Shown here: positions 5,222-8,574 of the stretch, in pieces | Numbering within the stretch: the first letter of the stretch is position 1 | Layout of the letters: each line of letters begins with the position of its first letter | DNA from: an uncultured Collinsella sp. | GTDB taxonomy: Bacteria > Actinomycetota > Coriobacteriia > Coriobacteriales > Coriobacteriaceae | Assembly (NCBI GenBank): GCA_900752275.1 | Contig: CAADUS010000145.1 | Span: forward strand, 1 to 8,574 | Length of the DNA: 8,574 nucleotides | Direction: 5' to 3' | Translations under genes and position numbers: made by a program | Notes under the pieces: model-generated | What the model was told of the DNA's origin: nothing | The model's database searches: none | The model's input: only the letters and a program-made list of their open reading frames with translations

Positions 5222-6890
5222 AGGCCTCGCCGTGCCTCTCTTCCCAGCTGCGGTCATCGTATTTCTCGACCACGGCGTCGTCGTCAAAGTGCAGCGGCTT
5301 ATCCAGGTTGCGGGGCTTAAAGCCCTCCATGAACTTGTCGCGGCCAAAGCTCTCGGGAATCGCCACGGGATAACGGCCGGTAAAGCATGCATCGCAGTAG
5401 CCGCCCTTGGGCATGACCTTCAGCAGGCCCTCAACCGAAAGGAAGGCCAGCGAATCGGCGCCGATATACTCGCAGATCTCCTCGACCGTCTTGTTGGCGC
5501 TGATGAGCTGCGACTGCACGTCGGTATCGATACCGTAGAAGCACGGCCAGATGACCTCGGGCGAGTTGATGCGGATGTGAATCTCCTTGGCGCCGGCGTT
5601 GCGCAGCATCTTGACGAGCTGCACCATGGTGGTGCCGCGCACGATGGAGTCGTCGATGACGACCAGGCGCTTGCCCTCGATGTTGTCGCGCAGCGGGTTG
5701 AGCTTCATGCGCACGCCCATGGCGCGCAGTTCCTGCGTGGGCTCGATAAACGTACGGCCCACATAGCGATTCTTGATGAGGCCCTCACCAAAGGGAATGC
5801 CGCTCTCGTGCGAATAGCCCTCCGCGGGCGGCAGGCCGGAGTCGGGCACGCCGATGACCAGGTCGGCCTCGACGGGCTCTTCGTGTGCCAGCTGACGACC
5901 CATGTCATAACGGCAGGCGTAGACGCTCTTGCCGTTCATGATGGAGTCGGGGCGGGCAAAGTAGACCTGCTCAAAGATGCAGTTGGCGGGCTCTTCGGCT
6001 GCAGGTACGCCCTGCTCGGACACCAGACCCTCGGCGCTGATACGCAAGATCTCGCCGGGACGGACGTCGCGGACGTACTCAGCGCCCACGATATCGAGCG
6101 CGCAGGTCTCGGAGGCAACGACCCAGCCGCCAGCGTGCGTGACATGGACGGCGGAGTCGACCGTCGAGGCATCGTCTTGCGAGGGCAGCTGCGAAACAGA
6201 AGCGGCGTCGGCCTGGTCCAGGCCCTCGTCCACGAGCTTGCCCAGCACCATCGGACGGATGCCATGCGGATCGCGGAAGGCGTAGAGTGCCTGCTCGTTG
6301 ATGAGCGTCATGGCGTAGCCGCCGCGCACGAGCTCCATGGTCTTGCGAATGCCCTCGCGCAGGTGGCCCGTACGCTGGGTAAAGTAGCCGATAAGCTTGG
6401 TCGCGACCTCGGAATCCGAATTGGAGAGGAACGGCACGCCCAGCTCGATCAGCTGACGGCGCAGCTCGTCGGTGTTGACCAGAGTGCCGTTGTGAGCAAG
6501 CGCGATGATAACGCTATTGATGGTAGAAAGATGCGGCTGCGAGGCTTCCCAGCTCTTGGCACCGGCGGTGCCATAGCGCACGTGGCCCACGGCCAGCTGG
6601 CCGGAGAGCGTCGACAGGTCGGCGTTGGAGAACACGCGATCGAGCAGTCCCAGGTCTTTACGAACCATAACCGTGCCGCCATCGCCCACGGCGATTCCCG
6701 CCGATTCCTGGCCGCGATGCTGCAGCGCGCGCAGACCAAAGTACGTCAGTCGAGCCACATCGCGATCGGGTGCCCACACACCAAAAATGCCGCATTCCTC
6801 ATGCAGCTGGTCGGAGTCCGGATCATACGTCGACATGGTGTTCACCTGTCCCGCGGCACGCTCGGCCGCGCGGATGGTTTCTTGAGACAT
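5220..6890 (-). CDS. purF: Amidophosphoribosyltransferase (PurF), Fe-S type with insertion
   Basis: PurF makes phosphoribosylamine from PRPP and glutamine, the committed step of purine synthesis. The 556-residue product starts with a propeptide-like leader, then EECGIFGV, where Cys33 should become the N-terminal nucleophile after cleavage. The glutaminase domain (33 to about 270) shows RYGT (105-108), HNGT (133-136) and SNSDSE (156-161). The PRPP loop is VVIDDSIVRGTT (410-421). Cys304, Cys450, Cys499 and Cys502 fit the four Fe-S ligands of the Bacillus-type enzyme. About 30 low-complexity residues at 221-252 interrupt the glutaminase domain relative to Bacillus PurF, which largely explains the extra length. 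The ATG at 6888-6890 has GAGGGG 5 nt upstream. A start at Met19 (6834-6836, AGGTG upstream) would leave a 14-residue propeptide and cannot be excluded. Confidence 0.95.
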   Translation of the reverse strand: MSQETIRAAERAAGQVNTMSTYDPDSDQLHEECGIFGVWAPDRDVARLTYFGLRALQHRGQESAGIAVGDGGTVMVRKDLGLLDRVFSNADLSTLSGQLAVGHVRYGTAGAKSWEASQPHLSTINSVIIALAHNGTLVNTDELRRQLIELGVPFLSNSDSEVATKLIGYFTQRTGHLREGIRKTMELVRGGYAMTLINEQALYAFRDPHGIRPMVLGKLVDEGLDQADAASVSQLPSQDDASTVDSAVHVTHAGGWVVASETCALDIVGAEYVRDVRPGEILRISAEGLVSEQGVPAAEEPANCIFEQVYFARPDSIMNGKSVYACRYDMGRQLAHEEPVEADLVIGVPDSGLPPAEGYSHESGIPFGEGLIKNRYVGRTFIEPTQELRAMGVRMKLNPLRDNIEGKRLVVIDDSIVRGTTMVQLVKMLRNAGAKEIHIRINSPEVIWPCFYGIDTDVQSQLISANKTVEEICEYIGADSLAFLSVEGLLKVMPKGGYCDACFTGRYPVAIPESFGRDKFMEGFKPRNLDKPLHFDDDAVVEKYDDRSWEERHGEA

Positions 6891-6931
6891 GGCATCCCCT
6901 CAGAGCCTCGTTATTTGGCGTTACCCGCCCT

Positions 6932-6937
6932 ATTATA
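6932..6937 (-). promoter_or_regulatory. -10 box of the purF promoter
   Basis: A perfect TATAAT lies on the minus strand, 41 nt upstream of the purF start, preceded by GTGCG. No convincing -35 hexamer sits 16-18 bp farther up (the sequence there is GGGAGTG), so an activator or a relaxed promoter is possible. I saw no Bacillus-like PurBox pair. It would drive purF and, by read-through, purM and purN. Confidence 0.55.
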
Positions 6938-7132
6938 CGCACGGCAAGACAAGCACTCCCGCGCATGAGCAGCGCTTTTTAAAAGCCCACCGAGCTTATA
7001 ATCCGTTTTGCGGCCAAACATTTTATTGGGAAACCCGCTCTCGGGGCCAACGATCCCGTATGCTTCCGTCGCGACGCGTCTCGCCCACCGTTAGGGCTTA
7101 CATTGCTGCAATTGGGACGTTCGTCCTGTCTT

Positions 7133-7161
7133 TTAGCAGGTCGGCGGCGTATCCTTGTAAT
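7133..7161 (+). promoter_or_regulatory. Candidate promoter of the CmpB-like membrane protein gene
   Basis: TTAGCA (7133-7138) and TGTAAT (7156-7161) are 17 bp apart, with 4/6 and 5/6 matches to the sigma-70 consensus. The -10 box is 26 nt upstream of the ATG at 7188. A small dyad, GGACG-TT-CGTCC (7115-7126), lies just upstream and could be an operator. The rest of the 297-nt divergent spacer (6891-7187) holds a TATAAT at 6997-7002 on the plus strand and a loose GGG/CCC stem near 7026-7050, neither assigned. Confidence 0.45.
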
Positions 7162-7187
7162 CTACAACAAAACGAGAAAGGTTGTGT

Positions 7188-8417
7188 ATGGATCGAAACG
7201 AACTCGACCCCAGCGTCCCCAGCGCCACGGAGGTCAAGAAGATCCCCCTCATCATTAAGGTGTACGCCGTCCTGTGCATCCTGTCCGGTGTTGGTACGCT
7301 CCCGTCGGTCGGCGCCTTTATGTGGCAGGTCATCACCGCACTCATCAACGGCAACGCCGCCGCCAAGCTCGGCGACAACACGCTCGTCGCGGTCGGCCTT
7401 ATCGTCGCCGGCATCATGCTCTCGGCGGCGAGCGCGGTCATCTTAATCATCTTCGGCCTGGACCTCATCAAGAACCAGCGCCGCAACGCCGCGCGCCTGT
7501 CCTACATCCTTATCGCATTCACCGTCGTCGAGCTTTTGGTCGACGTAATGCTCCAGGGTATCGGGCCGTTCCTGCTGCGCCCCGCCATCCAGCTCGGCAT
7601 CCTCATCGCGCTTTCGGCCACCGTTGACCCCACGCTTCGTCAGGAGCGCGAACTGCAGCGTCGCCTACAGGAGATGCTCGACCGCGACGCCGCCGCCGAA
7701 GGCATGCTCGGCCGCGATGAGACCGGCGAAGGCTACATCAAACTCAACTACTTCAACCTGTTCTGGGTATTCTTTGTCTGCTGCGTGCTGGGCCTCATCC
7801 TGGAGGACATTTGGCATATGACGGTCGATGACCCGGGCGTCTACCAGAACCGCGCCGGCATGCTGTTTGGCCCCTTCAGCCCCATCTACGGATTTGGCGC
7901 CGTACTCATGACCATGGTGCTCAACCGCTTCTACAAAAAGAACCCCATCATTATCTTTTTGGTGAGCGCCCTGCTCGGTGCAAGCTTTGAGGTGTTCGTT
8001 GGCTGGTTTATGCAGACCTCGTTCGGTGTGGTCTCGTGGAGCTACTCGCATATGAAGCTCTTTGGCATGCCCGATCCGCTCGCCGTGCTTACGGGCGGAC
8101 GCACCTGCACGGGCTTCGCCTGCCTGTGGGGCCTGGGCGGACTCATCTGGATCAAGCTGCTGCTGCCCAGATTGCTCAAACTCATCAACATGATTCCCTG
8201 GAAGAGCCGCTACTCGGCCACCGTCATCTTTACCATCATCATGCTGGTCGACGGCGTCATGACGCTGCAATCGCTCGACTACTGGTACCAGCGCGTCAAC
8301 GGCACGGTCAACGATATTCCCGTTGCGCAGTTCTACGGCAAGTACTTCGATAATGAGTATATGGAAAATCGCTTCCAGAGCATGACCATGAGCCCCAAGG
8401 ACGCCACACGCGTATAG
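7188..8417 (+). CDS. Polytopic membrane protein, CmpB-like 'putative ABC transporter permease' family
   Basis: The product has 409 residues. The C-terminal part belongs to the family usually labelled putative ABC-transporter type IV / CmpB: FNLFWVFFVCCVLGLILEDIWHM (189-211), then YQNRAGMLFGPFSPIYGFGAVL (219-240), the family hallmark (a GPF.PIYGFG box), and further segments at about 252-274, 309-330 and 343-361. The N-terminal part adds about four hydrophobic segments (about 22-52, 66-91, 104-124, 127-146) and a charged linker (about 149-184, RQERELQRRLQEMLDRD). The role is unknown: there is no ATP-binding partner next to it, so the transporter label rests only on family naming. The ATG at 7188-7190 has AAAGG (7177-7181) 6 nt upstream; a TTG two codons earlier is not favoured. 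It is transcribed away from purF, and an IS end begins 58 nt after its stop. Confidence 0.8.
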   Translation: MDRNELDPSVPSATEVKKIPLIIKVYAVLCILSGVGTLPSVGAFMWQVITALINGNAAAKLGDNTLVAVGLIVAGIMLSAASAVILIIFGLDLIKNQRRNAARLSYILIAFTVVELLVDVMLQGIGPFLLRPAIQLGILIALSATVDPTLRQERELQRRLQEMLDRDAAAEGMLGRDETGEGYIKLNYFNLFWVFFVCCVLGLILEDIWHMTVDDPGVYQNRAGMLFGPFSPIYGFGAVLMTMVLNRFYKKNPIIIFLVSALLGASFEVFVGWFMQTSFGVVSWSYSHMKLFGMPDPLAVLTGGRTCTGFACLWGLGGLIWIKLLLPRLLKLINMIPWKSRYSATVIFTIIMLVDGVMTLQSLDYWYQRVNGTVNDIPVAQFYGKYFDNEYMENRFQSMTMSPKDATRV

Positions 8418-8463
8418 CGCGGGCGCTGGCGCAAGTCGGTTCCAACGGACAAGTAAGCCCGCT

Positions 8464-8484
8464 GGCAGTTCAGCCTGAACTGCC
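8464..8484. repeat. Facing IS tips: 9-bp perfect inverted repeat with a 3-bp spacer
   Basis: GGCAGTTCA (8464-8472) and TGAACTGCC (8476-8484) are exact reverse complements separated by GCC (8473-8475). The right arm is the first 9 nt of the IS left end. The left arm is what the extreme tip of a right end of the same IS would look like, but the match does not continue clearly beyond 9 nt. GCC may be a 3-bp target duplication. Confidence 0.6.
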
Positions 8485-8522
8485 TCCCATTTCTTGGACA
8501 TGAGAAATGGGAGGCTTTCTTT
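8482..8522 (+). terminator. Hairpin in the IS end: terminator-like and covering the transposase RBS
   Basis: GCCTCCCATTTCT (8482-8494) and AGAAATGGGAGGC (8503-8515) pair perfectly over 13 bp around an 8-nt loop, followed by TTTCTTT (8516-8522). For transcripts arriving from the upstream gene this resembles an intrinsic terminator. The same right arm contains GGGAGG (8509-8514), the Shine-Dalgarno of the ATG at 8523, so read-through RNA would also hide the ribosome binding site. Its left arm shares GCC (8482-8484) with the facing-tip repeat, so the two structures compete. Confidence 0.6.
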
Positions 8523-8574
8523 ATGCGCGTTGATTTGAGGGTGAAGTATGATGTCGAGGCCAGGAAGGCGGCCA
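8523..8574 (+). CDS. IS3-family OrfA-like transposase N-terminus (partial, 5' end only)
   Basis: Seventeen codons are visible: MRVDLRVKYDVEARKAA, then the window ends. The KYDVEARKAA stretch looks like the start of the first helix in the helix-turn-helix domain of IS3-family OrfA proteins, which bind the inverted repeats. The ATG has GGGAGG 8 nt upstream, within the right arm of a hairpin. The identification rests on this short peptide plus the IS-end pattern, so the call is moderate. Confidence 0.5.
   Translation, partial: MRVDLRVKYDVEARKAA

Larger units (their letters stand above)
8476..8574 (+). mobile_element. Left end of an IS3-family element, probably IS150 group (runs off the right edge)
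   Basis: The end starts TGAACTGCC, continues CCCATTTCTTGGACA (8486-8500) and leads within 50 nt to a transposase-like ORF. This pattern (TG at the tip, ACTG, CCCATTT, TTGGAC) is the one I recall for IS150-group left ends. The terminal inverted repeat is probably about 8476-8500. The element lies in the intergenic space after the CmpB-like gene and does not interrupt a coding region. The right end is outside the window, so completeness cannot be judged. Confidence 0.6.

Noticed and set aside
4272..6968. 898-codon open frame on the plus strand
   Set aside because: It lies wholly antisense to purM and purF, whose catalytic motifs are unmistakable. The translation is repetitive and rich in His, Gly, Val and Ala without a family signature, as expected for the complementary frame of GC-rich codons.
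6997..7002. TATAAT on the plus strand in the divergent spacer
   Set aside because: No acceptable -35 lies at the right distance, and it would give a leader of about 180 nt; the TTAGCA/TGTAAT pair nearer the gene is the better candidate.
7026..7050. Loose stem (TTGG/CCAA with inner CCC/GGG) as a possible riboswitch
   Set aside because: The pairing is short and interrupted, no known riboswitch core is recognisable, and the structure lies upstream of the likely promoter of the plus-strand gene.
7665..8501. 278-codon open frame on the minus strand
   Set aside because: It is antisense to the CmpB-like membrane protein, which has membrane segments, a family hallmark and a good ribosome binding site. 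The antisense translation is His- and Ala-rich with no domain.
1..8574. CRISPR arrays, tRNA or rRNA genes, prophage genes
   Set aside because: No regularly spaced direct repeats, no cloverleaf-like or rRNA-like segments and no phage genes were seen on either strand.

Overview
This GC-rich window most resembles a gut Coriobacteriia genome, Collinsella or a close relative. That placement is an inference from codon usage, the Fe-S type PurF, the CmpB-like membrane protein and the intergenic repeat style; there is no rRNA or tRNA to confirm it. It is mostly ordinary chromosome: housekeeping and de novo purine genes on the minus strand, a small toxin-antitoxin pair, one plus-strand membrane protein, and the left end of an insertion sequence cut off by the right edge.

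Layout from left to right. (1) 1-210, minus: the first 70 codons of a YqeY/GatB-like protein. (2) 265-1488, minus: a membrane-anchored or lipid-anchored PpiC-type peptidyl-prolyl isomerase (extracytoplasmic foldase). (3) 1489-1686: a noncoding spacer packed with palindromes that carry a GGGACA core. (4) 1687-2154, minus: a lone PTS IIA domain protein. (5) 2220-3028, minus: a RelB/DinJ-type antitoxin followed, with a 4-nt ATGA overlap, by a PIN-domain toxin, with its own promoter. (6) 3029-3262: promoter and two hairpin terminators. (7) 3263-6890, minus: purF, purM and purN. purF has a clear TATAAT box upstream, purM follows after a 156-nt spacer, and purN overlaps the end of purM. (8) 6891-7187: a divergent promoter region. 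(9) 7188-8417, plus: a polytopic membrane protein of the CmpB/'putative ABC transporter permease' family. (10) 8464-8574: an IS end and the first 17 codons of its first ORF.

Function. purF (PRPP amidotransferase, the committed step), purN (GAR formyltransferase) and purM (AIR synthetase) are steps 1, 3 and 5 of IMP synthesis. Their shared strand, the spacing and the purM/purN overlap suggest one transcription unit reading from the 6.9-kb region down to the terminators near 3.1-3.2 kb.

The points most worth a second look are noncoding. At the right edge, a 13-bp hairpin inside the IS end both looks like a terminator and buries the ribosome binding site of the transposase ORF, and a 9-bp copy of the IS tip faces it across 3 bp. 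A small family of GGGACA-containing palindromic repeats recurs at about 1.55, 1.65 and 5.2 kb. I found no CRISPR array, tRNA, rRNA, known riboswitch or clearly new multi-gene system.
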